Source: Hsuehochloa calcarea
Lineage: Eukaryota; Streptophyta; Magnoliopsida; Poales; Poaceae
DNA length: 64,000 nucleotides
Direction: 5' to 3'
NCBI GenBank assembly: GCA_036346395.1
Contig: CM070615.1
Location: 23,121,282 to 23,185,281, forward strand
Numbering within the stretch: position 1 is the stretch's first letter; every line of letters begins with the position of its first letter. The translations under genes were made by a program, and so were the position numbers. Below the pieces are notes generated by a model. It was not told the DNA's origin, did no database searches, and was given only the letters and a program-made list of their open reading frames with translations. Shown piece after piece: positions 30,278 through 43,172 of the stretch.

Positions 30278-33200
30278 TGTCGGACCCCGGGTGTCACACA
30301 ACCCCGAGACCCTCTGTGCATACCAAGCTAGTCCCATGATCAGTAGCTAGCTTGCACAGTTACAACAATGATGTAATCATAACCATTCAACAACGAACTA
30401 ATGAAGGCATAAAGTAATATTAATTAAAACAAAGAAAGACCTTATGGTCAAGGTTCTTACAAAAGTCGCCTCACAGGCTTAGCAACAACAGAGTATCCGC
30501 AATGAAATCTCAAAATACGTGGAGCCCAATCGACATGCCCACAGGCAATCGAGTGGAGGACGCGACCTAGTTCGCAAAGTCTTCAAAGTAGCCTTCTTCA
30601 TAGTACTCAACATTTCCTGGTTCTTCTCATTGACCGATCAAAGAAAGAGCATAAAGCCGTGAGTACATAAAGTACTCAAAGAAGTCGTAGAGAAATGTAT
30701 GCACATAGTATTCATGTCGCTTAAGCAAGGATGGCTTTATGGTTAATTTGCAGAAAGGAAGTTTGACAATAAATACAATAATTAGATTGCAAAGCAGGAT
30801 TTTAAAAAGAATAATACATAGATAACCAAGTTCTTTTGAATCAAACAGTGAACATCCCGCTCACTTCCCAACCATTCCAACCAAACGTTTTAAATGAACC
30901 GAACCACATTTTTGAAAATACTACCTTGCGCGAAATCACTGTGCATGTCCGTAAATCGGGACACGGCTATTCGAATAGATTTTGACACTCTGCAGAGGTT
31001 GTACAGCTTTACCCACAAGACACGAATTCTCTAGTTTGTTTGGCATCCGTCGATACCACCGCTCACTTCCTTAGGTGAGTAGTCTAGAGCACGTGACAAG
31101 GCTTTTACAAAGTTCCATTTTGCCTCTGCTCGCCTGCTAAGGTTTCGCCATCACAAACCCTCTTGCGCCAATAAACAGCCACAACAGAACCGACTCAAAA
31201 CTTTCCTAATTAATTGGCCAGGTCCGTCCCATACCGGACTTATGGTTGCACGAGGTGACCCAGATCAATGACTTGCAAAGTTAAGTCCTTAGTTGGCTGC
31301 TCAGACAAGTCTACCACAACCCAATGTGCATTACGCACCCACTCTAGCTCCCTACCTCAAGCCCGAGCATAAATCATTTTTGTTCATTCCCGACCAAGTG
31401 GCAATCCCTGCCCTGGCACAACATCTTTTAATAAAAGTGGCCTCACACCACAATTCCATAGTTCCATTAGTCAAATTTCATTAAACATTGAACATGTGAT
31501 CGAAAGTCTCGCGGGCAACTAAAGCATGTCTAAGCAATATTACGCTCCCAAGTTGGTATACAATTATGTCCAACTAGGTGTCCAAGGATATATGTCATTC
31601 AAGGAGACATTTCATTTTCAATTTATCAAGGAGGCATAATGGCAATTTGGTAATTATCTACTCCCAAAACCATTTTTAATAAAACTAGCCATGCATGTTA
31701 ATTTAATACAATATACATTTGTAAAATGGGTTCAACATGGTCAAAGGCCTACGACTTGCCTTCGTTGACGAGGAGAGGGTCTTGATCGTCGGGTCGAAGA
31801 AATCTTCCAAACGCTTAATCTACACGCATGAGAATAGCAACAAATAAATAAAACAGCACCAAATGAACTCCAAAAATTACAAAACCAGTACCAAATGAAA
31901 GAGGATGAATTTATATGAATTTAGAAATTTGGATCACCCAAATCGGAGTTTGATGTGAAAGTTATGACCAAAAGAAGTTTCAAATCACATGAAATGATAG
32001 AATTAGGGTTTCGGATTTTCCTAATTATTTTTCTATTGAAGAAACCGGTTTTGACGTCACAAGACACGCACGCAAGGCTTACGCGGCAGCCACGCTGGCA
32101 AATCACGACGCGCAGTCCGAGGTGGCGCCACGTGGGGCCACGTGCTGGCCCGCGGTCGAGAGAGAGAGAGAGAGAGAGAGAGGCGGCGGCGGGCACGGAG
32201 CTGGGAAGACGGCGGCGACGCTGGGAACGGCGGCGACAGCGCCAGGAGGAGAAGAGGGTCAGCGCGGAGGCGAGGAGAAGATGAACGGCGCGCAGGCGAG
32301 AGCGACCGAGAGGGAGGAAGGAGAGAGAAGAGAGAGGAGACGAACGAGCGCTGCATTTATAGAGCTCGCGGCGACGGATGGCGCGGGCGTATGGGCGCGG
32401 CGGAGGCGCTGGGCGAGGCGACGGATTCGCACGGCGGGATTCGCGCAAGCGAGATTCGGGGCTGCCGGCGCGGCCGTGGAGAGAGAGAGCGGCGCGCGAG
32501 ACGACGACGACGCCGTCCGATTCTCGACGGACGGGGGCGCGAAAAAGGCGCTGGCGAGGAGAGCCGTCCGATTGGACGGACGGTTGGGAAGTCCAACGGC
32601 GCGGGAGGAAGACAGCAGCGCCGTCCGATTTCGACGGACGCTGGGAGCGGAAAAGGCGCGGGCGCGGCGATGGCGCGTCGGATCGCGACGGACGGCCGAA
32701 GGCGAGGGGCGCGGCGAACGGATGTGGCCGATCTCGATCCAACGGCCAAGAGCAAGGCGACGCAAGAAACGAGGACGCTTGATGAAGATCCAACGGCGAG
32801 GAGCGAGGAGAGGCGCGGAGCGGGCAATGAGCGAGGCGTCATGGAGGGGCTGAGGCGGGAATAGGATTGGGCCGGAGAGATTCGGCCCAAGAACAGTAAA
32901 AGGATTTAAAATGGTTTTTGATTTTAGAAATTCAAACAAATCAAAAAGCAATTTAGAAAATAGCAAATAGACTCCAAAAATTCTAGAAAGATTCACAGAA
33001 ATTCCTTAAATTATTCTTGACTTAATAAAAATACTTTTAACTTTAAATTTTCTTTTTCTTTTGCAGATAAATAAATTTTTAATTTCGGGAAAAAGGAAAA
33101 TCAATTTCTAAAATCCAATAAATCTAAGAAAATTCTTAAAATAATAATTTTGATTTTAAATTCCAGAAAATTCAATTAAACCAACTTTAATTTAATTGAA

Positions 33201-33325
33201 GTTTGATTAACTCATATTAAACTGCAAAAGGGATTCCTGAAATTTCAAATTAAGCTTTTGGCGAATAGAAGCAAACGGTTCTCTTTTTAAAAATTTTCAA
33301 AAACTCCGAAAAACGGGACGCTACA
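30278..33325 (-). repeat. 3' LTR of G1
   Basis: TGTCGGACCCC ... GGGACGCTACA. Contains the GAGTAC/GTACTC hairpin (30661-30677), GTCC/GGAC (30947-30962), the palindrome CTATTCGAATAG (30967-30978), a (GA)n run (32157-32182), a TATA box in minus sense (+ strand ATTTATA 32355-32361) and a GC-rich region with CCGTCCGAT palindromes (about 32510-32830). Long open frames there (up to 290 codons, both strands) are GC-rich shadow frames, not genes. Confidence 0.93.
32157..32182. repeat. (GA)n microsatellite in G1 LTR
   Basis: An uninterrupted GA run. In element sense it is (TC)n about 170 bp downstream of the TATA box, a pyrimidine patch position common in plant promoters. The right LTR has it at 53808-53831. 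Confidence 0.9.
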
Positions 33326-33878
33326 AACCTACCCCTCTTAAAGGGAATCTCGACCCCGAGATTCAGGCTGACTAGAGAATAGGTTGGGAAACTCAGCCTT
33401 CAAGTCATCTTCTCGCTCCCAAGTGGCTTCTTCTTCTGTGGTTGCTCCAATCGACCTTGCGTAAAACGGATGGTCTTGCTTCTTGTCACTGCTCGCTACT
33501 TCCAAGATCTTGATGGGATGCTCCTTGTAGGTGAGGTCTTCTTGCAGGGCAATTGCTTCCATTGGCATCTGCTCTTCGGGCACACGCAAACACTTCTTCA
33601 ACTGCGACACGTGGAAGACATTATGCACATCTCGACACCGAGGCGGAGCTCCAACCGTAGCTTACTTCTCCTCTTCTGCTAGAATCGAAAGGTCCGATGT
33701 ACCTTGGTGCAAGCTTTCCACTTACTCAAACGACGATCCTTTGAGAGGCGACACCTTCAGTACACATGATCACCAGTGCAAATGCTAGATCTCGGCGACT
33801 GTTATCAAAGATAGCTTTTCCGCTCGGTTCTGTGTTGCTTTCACCTTTCTCTCGATCGATCGAACTTGCTTTTGGCTT
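33326..33878 (-). pseudogene. G1 pol C-terminus: integrase end and chromodomain
   Basis: The minus-strand frame 33338-33628 starts with HNVFHVSQLKKCLRVPEEQ, the conserved end of gypsy integrase. A linker (ALQEDLTYKEHPIKILEV) leads to a degraded chromodomain ending EEEATWEREDDLKAEFPNLF. The EATWERE signature is that of chromovirus integrases, which bind histone marks and bias insertion to heterochromatin. The chromodomain middle is scrambled by frame changes. The polypurine tract (minus of CCCCTCTTAAAGG, 33331-33343) follows next to the LTR. Pol resumes at 47386 beyond G2. Confidence 0.87.
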
Positions 33879-36800
33879 TGTGACGCCCGGATTATTAAGC
33901 TTATAATGATCACCACCACTTGACCCTATCATCATAAGCATAATAATCAGGACGCCGAGGAATGTATACTTCCAGTGCAAGATACACCCTTCACAAAAGT
34001 TCATGCATCAATTCCACTCAATCACATAGAACCGAAGCACGTAACAAAATAAAGACATACATAATAATATTCAAGAGTAATTATAATAAAGAGGCCAACC
34101 GCCAATGATAAATATTACGTAACAATGAAGCAAAAGTGCCATAAGATGGCGATAAACAAAGAGCCCAACGGTGTGCCTTTTACCCACAAGGCAACCGACT
34201 GTGCCGCAGCCTAGCCGTCGAACTCAAGAAGACATCTCACGTAAGTGAAGCCCTTGGGGCTCACCTTCTTCCTCTCAGAACAAAAGCAAATTTCAAAGAA
34301 AAGTCGGGTGAGTACTTTGAATGTACTCGCAAGATATATAAGAATGATAATGATCTATACGATAACAATATGCAAGCGTATTTAAGTGGAGCAGTTAGGA
34401 CTCAAGTTTGCAAGCATAAAGCAAGTTTTATTTGCAATAATGTAATAGATTGAAGGCAATTTTGCAATCTGATTTTATTTGACAAAAAAGAGTAAACAAG
34501 TATCAACAACAAGAAAAATTCCCGTAGTGACTAAACCATTAGTCACCACAACAATAGCATGAATTACCCATTCATGCCAACCATGTCAAATTTTAATTTA
34601 AAAGGTTGTAGTCTAGTTCTTGCACGACCTTACCAAGCATGTCCATAACCTAGGACGAGGCTATTCAATAGTTTTATCCTCGCAGGTGTACCAACTTACC
34701 CACATGCCGCATCGCCTTTTGCCACATGATTAAGCACACTACCTTTGGTATGCCTAAGACGGCTAAGTCCTACGAGACGCTTCCAATCTTATGTATTAAC
34801 TTCGAGTCGCCCATATGGATAGAAACCCATACGCTGTGTCGGGTCGTGGCCCACCTCGACAACTACCCTCACTGTAAAGCCTCTGACAATCAAGACGCTT
34901 CTCGAGGTGGAGAGTCCATCCCTAAACTCCACCACCGCACACCCAAACACAAGAACACAATTCCTTTTCACACAACACACACAACGCCTCCTCCTGCGAC
35001 TCTGAGATAACACACTCCAAAGTACTAGGTCAAGAGGGGTCCCATATAACCCTCATGTGGTTAGTACGCAAAGCGCTTGGCTTAGTGACACAAGTAACTC
35101 GGTCCTTAGGGACTCGCACCTTTCCTTGTCACACCCAACAATCACACCAACATGCCATTGTGCCTAAGTCAAACCATTTTGTTTCATTTTCGGTTTTACA
35201 AAACAAAAGCATAAGGTGCTGAACCAAAATAAACAAAATGATTTGTGTGATCAAGGTCATCGACTAGGTCGATAACCGCCAATTCTACCTAGTAGCTAAG
35301 CATTTCTAAGCATGACATCGCAAAAGACAAGAAAAGAGCATAATTAAATCACCGGCTCTAATTCACCAAATGATGATAATAACTTATGGTTGTGGCAGGG
35401 ATAACATTTTAATGGCAACAATGCATTAGGAATAGCTACCTCTAAACAGGCAAAAATAATTGGACACAAAAGCAATGCATACATATAGTTTGTAAACAAG
35501 ATATTAGACTTTGAAAGTAATGGGACATTTATGGTCAAATATCTTGCCTTGTCAAGCTCGCTGTTTTGTCTGCAGAGGATCACTCGATATGATCAATATT
35601 GTCGCAACTCATCGAAAGAACCAACAAGAACCAAAAGGCGAGAAATATCAAAAGATGCAACAGCAAAACTCAGCAAAAAGTTCTCAAATTTTTACAGTAG
35701 AAAGAACATAATTTTTATGAACTAAAGCAACAAGAACCAATTGATTTGGATTCTCAATGCAAAAGTTATGGCAAAACAATTTCAGTCGGCCGTAAAAGGA
35801 AAACATCACTATTCACCTAAGCAATGATTTTAGTGAAATTTTCTAGAATGACACGGCTACTGAAATTTTTATGATAAATCAAGCACCTCATAAGATGAAC
35901 AGCCCCACTGGATTCATCTCATTTGGAGCTTGCAATAATTAGTTATGAGTTTTCTAAGATCCACTATTTTTCCGCTGTAAAGATAATCACTTAAAGCTTA
36001 CTTTTAAAATAAATCTTTTCTGCATCGCGACAAATGAGCAACCTATACTGGAAATAAGTTTACTAAGAATGAAAAATAATGGCACTGGTTTTATCATTTT
36101 TGAAGTTACGTAAAATTACTTATGAATTTTGGAAGATAAAACTATTTTTCATTGATAAATAACTCTACCCGAGAAATATAACTCGATAAACGACGGGAAG
36201 AACATGGGTCAAGATCATTGATCCAACAGCCCACACGCAAAGAACAGAGCTAACGCGCCAACCCTAAGCATCGACCGCTGGATGAAAGATGAACGCACAG
36301 ATGCCAAGGATGTTCGGCGGTCCGAACGCTCACACGACGCGAACCGCTGATCTTGGATCCAACGGTCCACGCGATTGAACCGCTCGGACGGTCCGAACGC
36401 TCTCCGTGATCCGATCGTTGATCGAAAATCGGACGGCCACGCTGCGATGACCTAGCGCAGCGGTCCGATCACGCCACAAGAATCCGAGCGATTGATCTAA
36501 AATCCTACGGCCAAACTCAACGATAATCAAAACTCTCTCTTTTCGTCCGACAACGAAGATCGACAAAGGAACAGAGGCAAAGCCCGACGATGCGCCGCGA
36601 CTCAAGAAAAAAATAGCGAAATCTAAAACTACTACGATGATCGCAATAGCATGGAGTACCCATCAAGCAAGGAATTGGGCGAGATGGACTTACCGAGTCG
36701 AGAAGACAATAACCAATTTTTCTACCGAAAGAGGGAAAACCAAATTGATAAGATTCTCATGGAGAAACCCAAATTGATTAAGGTTACCGATCACCGAGGT

Positions 36801-38081
36801 GAGAGGAATCAGAGGGAGCAAGAATGAAAGGGATGAAGCCCAATGGTACCGCCTTCACCGAAAAGCTTGAAACTCCTGAATGGCGGCAATGGCGCATGCA
36901 TAAAGAACCGAGGCGATAAAGCTCAAATGGACCTCCAAAGACAGATGCTAAAGCTCGGTGGTGCTCAAAGGAGGCTAAGGAAGCAATGAAGAAGCTTATA
37001 TAGGCCGAGAGAACAAAGGAGGAAGCAATGCAACTTTCGGTCAAAAGCTTGTCATCAAACCGGCCAAGGGATGGGGCAGTGCACAGAGGTAGAAGACGAC
37101 TAGAGGGGTCAGTAGCACTAGCACTCAATGCTCAAAGACGCTGGCGAAGCTTGAGATGACCCGACGCCCATGCTCGCGATTTTCAACCACTCATCGCTGA
37201 CTTCGCCGAGCGCGAGCGGCGAGAGAAACACGAAAAGAGGACGGCCGTTAGATTGCATAGATTCCAATCGCGCGCTATCGCGCCTCAAACGCTCGGCTAT
37301 TGAGTTTGGTGGCCCGACCGCTCCATCGCTTGTCGACTCACGATCAAGATCCAACGTTGGTTATCACCGCACTCTCGGACGGTCCGAACATCCCTTCCAT
37401 CGCGCCGCTGATTTGGATCCTACGGCTCACGCTGCGCGAGGCGCCGGACGGTCCAACGCTCACGCGATCGTGAGCCGCTCGATGCCGATCCAACGACGCA
37501 CAACGCCGCGCCAAACGATCGAGCCGATGCGCTTAGTTGATCGAACTAAATCAAGTGGCTCGAGCCCGAGTCCGATCCAACCCGAGGAACAAAGGAAAAC
37601 CGTTAGGGTTTGAAATTGAATAACCGATCTTTGGAGGAATTATTTGGGGTAGCAAACAAACTCCAAAATTTATGAAATTTTAATCGAGATTGCTAACAGT
37701 GGGAAGAACCTTATATAAAATTTTCAGAGACTTTTATGCACTGCATTTTTCTCTAAAAATTCCAGAAGGCTATTTTAGGAGTTTGACTAATGTTTGACTT
37801 GCCTCAAAAATTATCAAATAATTTCTGAAAATTATGAAATAATTCTGAGGTGTTAAACATCTCTCCTAGGTCCAATGAAAATTATTTTGAGGGGTTGGGC
37901 ACCAGGTTTCCATTGAGGAGATTTATGACTTGAATTTAATTGGGGAAATTTTGAGTTTTAATTTCCACCAATTAAAGGAAAGAGGTTTCAAACATCAGAA
38001 TAACACATGAGGCAAAGAAAAGTTTTAATTTATCCTCATTTTTATTACATTTGAAACATAAACCCAATTTGGGATGTTACA
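33879..38081 (-). repeat. 3' LTR of G2 (4.2 kb)
   Basis: TGTGACGCCC ... GGGATGTTACA. Contains the GAGTAC/GTACTC hairpin (34310-34328), GTCC/GGAC (34641-34656), CTATTCAATAG (34661-34671), GGACGGTCCGAACG-type palindromes (about 36310-36480 and 37370-37520) and a TATA box in minus sense (+ strand TTATATA 36996-37002). Confidence 0.93.
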
Positions 38082-39480
38082 AAACCTCCCCTTACGTAAA
38101 TCTCGCCGAGATTTGACTCACTCTAAGAAAGAAAGAGGGTAGTCTGCACGCAGACGATCTTCCCTTTCCCAAGTGGCTTCATCTTCGTAATGGTTCGACC
38201 ATCGAACTTTGAGGAACTTGATGGCACGATTCCTCGCTCTTCGCTCACCTCTTCAAGGATGCGAGCAGGTGCTCCTTGTAGGTCAAATCTTCCCGCACAT
38301 CAAGAGTTTCCAACGGAGCTTCCTCGCTTGAACGCTGAGGCACTTCTTGAGCCGGGATACATGGAACACATCATGCACCCTCAAGTGCAAAGCAGTAACT
38401 CCAACTTGTAGGCGACAGCTCCCTTCTTCTCGATGACTCGGTATGGACCGACATATCGAGGAGCCAACTTGCCCTTGACGCCGAATCGCTGATGACCCCT
38501 CAAAGGAGAGACTTTGAGATAAACAAAGTCATTCGGCTCAAAGCTCAACTCACGACGACGACGATCCGCATAGCTCTTTTGCTCGGATCGAGCCAGGCGC
38601 AACCGATCTCGAATCAATCAACTCGCTCTCGGCTTCATTGATTGAGTCTCGCCAAAGAATGGTCTTTCACCGCCGCCTAATTCAATGTTTCGTGATTTTC
38701 GCCATACAAAGCCTCGAAGGTGCCATTCCAAGACTAGCTTGAAATCATATTGTAGGAGAACTCTGCGAATGGCAAACATTTCTCCCAATGCTTTCCATAG
38801 GAGAGAACACAAGCACGGAGCATGTCTTCCAATACTTGGTTGACTCTTTCACCGCCATCGCTTGGGGATGATATGCGGGTCAAGGTGAGATGGGTTCCCA
38901 TCGCCTCTGCACACTTTGCCAAAAGCGAGAGGTGAAAAGAGAACCCGATCCGAGACAATTGTCTTGGGTACACCATGTAAGCTCACGATGCGGCAATGTA
39001 GAGATCCGCCAAAAGACCTACACGGAGATCCGCCTTGATCGGAAGGAAGTGCGCCACCTTGGTTAGCCGATCAATGACAACCCAGATGGCATCATTGCCT
39101 TTGATGTGCGAGGCGCACCGTGATAAAATCCATCCCGATCGAATCCCACTTCCATTCGTGAATAGGCAAAGGTCAAGGCAGCCTCGCCGACGCCGATGTT
39201 CGGCTTTGACACGACGACATACGCCGACTCTAAGAACGAACCTTGCGATTTCCGCTTCATTCGGTCCACCGTAATCTTTGCCGAGGTCTTGATACATCTT
39301 CGTGGCCCCTGTGATGAATAGACAACGGAGAGTCATGAGCTTCATGGAGAATCAAGTTCCGCATTCCACGATCTTCTGAACAACCAGCGTGATCCGAACC
39401 AAATGACCCCATGGTCGCCCTCGAAAAAGCACTTAGCGAGCCACTCCCGATATTTTCCTTGATGTGACTCACACCGACAT
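38082..39480 (-). pseudogene. G2 integrase with chromodomain
   Basis: Reading from the right: a HHCC zinc-finger part (HDSPLSIHH near 39400), the core with IWVVIDRLTKVAHFLPIK (about 39030-39090), the glutamate motif GERVNQVLEDMLRACVLSY (about 38800-38860), then the C-terminal block SFEPNDFVYLKVSPLRG followed by YVGPYRVI (38381-38617). A chromodomain follows in another frame at about 38140-38270, with KFLKVRWSNHYEDEATWERE. This is a complete chromovirus integrase layout spread over at least five frames. It would insert cDNA and steer it to heterochromatin. Confidence 0.88.
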
Positions 39481-39965
39481 CCGATCACAGCAGCCTTGAT
39501 TTGGTCCTCCAAGGTTGGTTGCACAACCAAAGCAATGAGAGAACCCCGCTCAACCACTCCCAAGTTGAGCCGCTGAAATTCTTCATGAAGGGTCGGTCAC
39601 GCTCCAAGACCATTAAGGAATTGCAATGAACCTTGCGATCGAGAGCATCGGCCACAACATTTGCCTTTCCCTGATGATATTGAAGACCCATATCATAATC
39701 CTTGATCAATTCCAACCACCTTCTTTGCCTAAGGTTCAGATCTGGTTGGGTGAACAAGTACTTCACTCTTGTGATCTCAATATACTTCGCAACGACACCG
39801 GCGAGGTAATGCCGCCAAATCTTTAGTGCATGGATCACCGCAGCTAACTCCAAGTCATGGGTCGGATAATTAAGCTCATGAGGCCGCAATCGCCGATGCA
39901 TAAGCCACCACCGCCCTCTTGCATAAGAACACAACCGAGCCTCGGCGAAGCGCCGCAATAGACAT
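39481..39965 (-). pseudogene. G2 RNase H
   Basis: Minus frame 39485-39958 (157 codons). LNYPTHDLELAAVIHALKIW contains the conserved acidic and DLELAAV positions of gypsy RNase H, followed by a DLNLRQRRWLELIKDYD block and GKANVVADALDRK at the end. The first part of the domain is in another frame. It removes RNA from the RNA-DNA hybrid. Confidence 0.88.
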
Positions 39966-41010
39966 CAAGCTTCGGTGGACATCGGAAGAACAAGAACTGA
40001 GCCGTGGTCAACCTCCTCTTGAGTTCTTGAAAGCTCTTCTCGCAATCGAGAGACCACACATACGCCCCGCCCTTCCGAGTAACTCGGTCATTGGCTTGGC
40101 AATTTTGGAGAAGTTCTCAATAAAGCGACGATAGTATCCCGCTAAACCGAGAAAACTCCTCACTTCGTTGGATCGACTTCTACCGACCCACGATAGCACA
40201 TCATTGACCTTGCTAGGATCAATAATGACACCGGATGTCGAAAGAACATGACCCAAGAATGCCACTTCCTTCAACCAAAACTCAGACTTGCTGAACTTCG
40301 ATAAAGTTGATGCTCGCAAGTTTCCCCAACACTAGCTTCGATGTTCAAGATGCTCCTCAACATCCTCGAATAGATGAGGATATCATCGATAAAGACAACC
40401 ACGAACTTGTCCAAATACTCCATGAATACCATGTTCATAAGATTCATGAAAAGAGCAGAGAGCATTGGTCAAACCGAAGGATATAACGGTATACTCGTAT
40501 AATCCATAACGAGTAGAGAAAGCCGCCTTCTAATGTCTTCCGATCCGATTCGACTTGATGATAGCCCAACCTCGATCAATCTTGGAGAATACCCGAGCAC
40601 CGGTCAATTGATCAAGAGGTCATCAATCCGAGGCAGGGATACTTGTTCTTCACCGTCCACGGATTCAACTGACGGTAATCAACACACATCCGCAGAGTCT
40701 TGTCTTTCTTCTTCACAAAGATAACAGACAACCCCACTGTGATGAGCTCCGCGAATAAAACCCTTCTCTTGAAGCTCGCTAAGTCGCTTCTTCAGCTCCT
40801 CCAATTCATTTGGAGGCATTCGACACGGCCTCTTTGAAATAGGGCGGTACGGAAGCAACTCAATGACGAATTCGATGTCTCTCACGGAGGCATCCCGCGA
40901 TCTTCGGAAACACATCGCGAACTCACACACCACGGGACTTCATGAATCTCCATGGTTGGCTTGGCTTCAAGTGCATATAGGTGTGGTTCTTGCAACTTCG
41001 TAAAATTCCC
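39966..41010 (-). pseudogene. G2 reverse transcriptase
   Basis: Begins with YRMPPNELEELKKRLSELQEKGFI-type sequence (about 40775-40840). Then comes the palm with catalytic FVVVFIDDILIYS (FIDD codons about 40382-40393, both aspartates present) and the connection block VAFLGHVLSTSGVIIDPSKV and FLGLAGYYRRFIENF (40008-40319). All gypsy RT landmarks are present but in several frames. The segment between about 40470 and 40680 is poorly open. Confidence 0.9.
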
Positions 41011-41420
41011 ACTTGACCGCCGACGGCTCGTGAGGGAAATGAACCTTCCGCGCAATCGATTTGTCCCCTATGTTGAGACAACCAATCCATGCCAAGTATC
41101 ACATCCAACTTTACAAAGATTGAGGAGAATAAGATTTGCCAAAAATCTCACTCCTCCAATCTCAATCAAAACACCCCAAGATTCATTTTCACTCTCATTA
41201 CCGAATTTTGAGAATGAATAATCAAAGGAACATGCAGGGATCACCAAAGATCACTAAGTGCAGCAAAAGACTCGATATAAACGAGTGAGAAGCCCCGAAT
41301 CAAATAAAATCAGAGCCGGCCGAGAGTTAACGAAAAGTGTACCCAACACGACGCCGGGTGCATCTCGAGCTTCCTCGCCGAGATAAGGTTGACTCGCCGC
41401 TTCCCACATTTGGGGCCTTC
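41011..41420 (-). pseudogene. G2 aspartic protease
   Basis: The minus frame 41254-41703 ends with GTLFVNSRPALILFDSG: the DSG active site of a retroviral-type protease, at about 41285-41340, after which the frame is lost. A VILGMDWLSQHRGQIDC block (about 41060-41108) marks the protease end, as usual in gypsy elements. Confidence 0.85.
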
Positions 41421-42425
41421 GATCACGACCACTCCCTTGCCCGCCCTCCATTAGGACGAGGGGCCGCTCCAGCCTTCTTAGGGCAATTATTAGCATAATG
41501 CCCTTGTCGTGGCAGAAGAAACATACGACATCCGCGGCGGGTTGCGGATGCCTCTCGGCTGTCCCGCAGTGCACGGATCGGGCACGCCCGCGGTGGGCGT
41601 GGAACGAACGCCGTGCCCTCGGTGGTGCCGCAATGGGAGGGACGACGAGCCGGGTCCGCCATACGGACGAGGAGCAACGGCCCCGATGCCTTCGGCCTCC
41701 CACTTACGCTATGCGAGTCGCCAAGTGCCCTCGCCTTATGCTCGGCGATGATGGCCTTGTCGACCAAGGTCCGAAGTCGGGAAGTCAACAATAGATAGCT
41801 TGTCCCAAGCTCCTCGCATGCCATCCATGAACTTCTCCCGCTTGCCTCATCTGTAGGCACATCCTCGGGAGCATACCGAGAAAGATGGTTGAACTCATGG
41901 AGGTACTCTCAGAATCGACGGCGCCCGCTTGAGCGCCGTAAATTCCTTCTTCTTCAACTTCATCAATCCAATGGGACATGAGCCCTCCGAAAGCGGCGCG
42001 AACTCCGCCAAGTGATAGCCCGCCCTCGTGGCCGCATGGCAAGGAAGTTCTCCCACCATGAGAGTGCCGCCTCCACCGATGGAGGCGAACAGGCCTTCTC
42101 GTGATCCTCGCATCGAGCGATGTTGAGCTCACTCAACGAGACGCAGCCACCATCCGCCGAGTGGGTCCTCTGACCGAGAAGGTGGGTGGTCGAGTGCGAA
42201 GGAACTCCGAGAGTCCTCCCTCTCGCGGGTGGCCACCTCCTCCCCGATCCAGAGGCACCGAGATGTTGGAGGTGTTCCGCAATCACCTCCGTGATCCGTG
42301 TCCGGTCCATACGGTTCCGCCGACCGAGCGAGAACCTCACCATGGTCTGAGGAGGTGGAAGTCCTCATCCCGATCCTCTCGCTGCCCCGGCCGCTACGAG
42401 TACGACCACCATCCTGCTGCATCAA
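41421..42425 (-). pseudogene. G2 gag
   Basis: A start codon at 42425 opens MMQQDGGRTRSGRG. The capsid block with ALSWWENFLAM is at about 42060-42090. The zinc knuckle reads CFFCHDKG then, one frame away, HYANNC (about 41480-41526), so CX2CX4HX4C is complete but split by one missing base. The region is GC-rich compared with the LTR. Gag would package the element RNA. Confidence 0.85.
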
Positions 42426-43154
42426 GGCGAAGTTAGAAATGTAAACTGAGAGCTATAACGAAGGGATAGCAAAAGATAAGCTATCCACTAGGATTAGTGC
42501 CTACAACCCTAAGCCTCATCAGAACACATAACTCGCAATAAAACGAACTCCAACTAGTTGCAAAGAGGCATAAGATCCATGCAAAACTCATAAGACACAA
42601 GATCCAACTTCTCGATGCGACTAACTTGTATTGAATGAACAAGTAGTCGCTTTGAGAAGAAAGTTTCGAACACTACCAAAAGCTTATTGCATGGAAAATC
42701 GGGTAAAGACCAACTTAGAGAGGCATTAGCCACAAGACATAGGATATCACTTCTTACCCTTTTAGCCCCACAAATTTTTGTTGATTAAACTCTCATTTTC
42801 TACCCCACTAGAAACCATCGAGCTTGTCGTCCGAAATTGAGGTTGTCAGAGCGATTTTGCATCCAAGCTTCCAAATAAGTCTTCTATTCTAGAAACTTCA
42901 AAATCTGCACACTTCAATTTGCCAAACTCAAGTGGTTCCCAAACCCATTTAATCGATAACACTACCTTTGAAGAGGAGATGAGAGGAAAACAACTTTTAA
43001 AACTCAAATTAGAGCAAGATGAGATGAGAAAGCTAAGATAGGTAAGGAGTAAAATCGAGAACTCCTTAAGCTTTCACAAATCGCTTCATACTTCAAAATA
43101 GGGTTTTTCCAAACATCCTAAAGACGACTGCTTAGCGGCTTCTATGGTCAAGAT
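42426..43154 (-). other. G2 leader
   Basis: About 730 bp between PBS and gag, AT-rich, without a supported coding frame. It probably contains the packaging signal, but I see no specific structure. Confidence 0.7.
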
Positions 43155-43166
43155 GGCTCGATACCA
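43155..43166 (-). other. Altered primer-binding site of G2
   Basis: The minus strand reads TGGTATCGAGCC for tRNA-iMet TGGTATCAGAGC, six bases from the LTR. Confidence 0.88.
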
Positions 43167-43172
43167 ACCTCT

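Noticed and set aside
31921..32996. Cluster of long overlapping frames in the left G1 LTR
   Set aside because: Same LTR region as above; not conserved as protein between the two copies.
42129..42436. Overlapping plus-strand frames in the G2 gag region (41498-42436)
   Set aside because: Antisense shadows of GC-rich gag; the minus-strand reading has the capsid and zinc-knuckle blocks.
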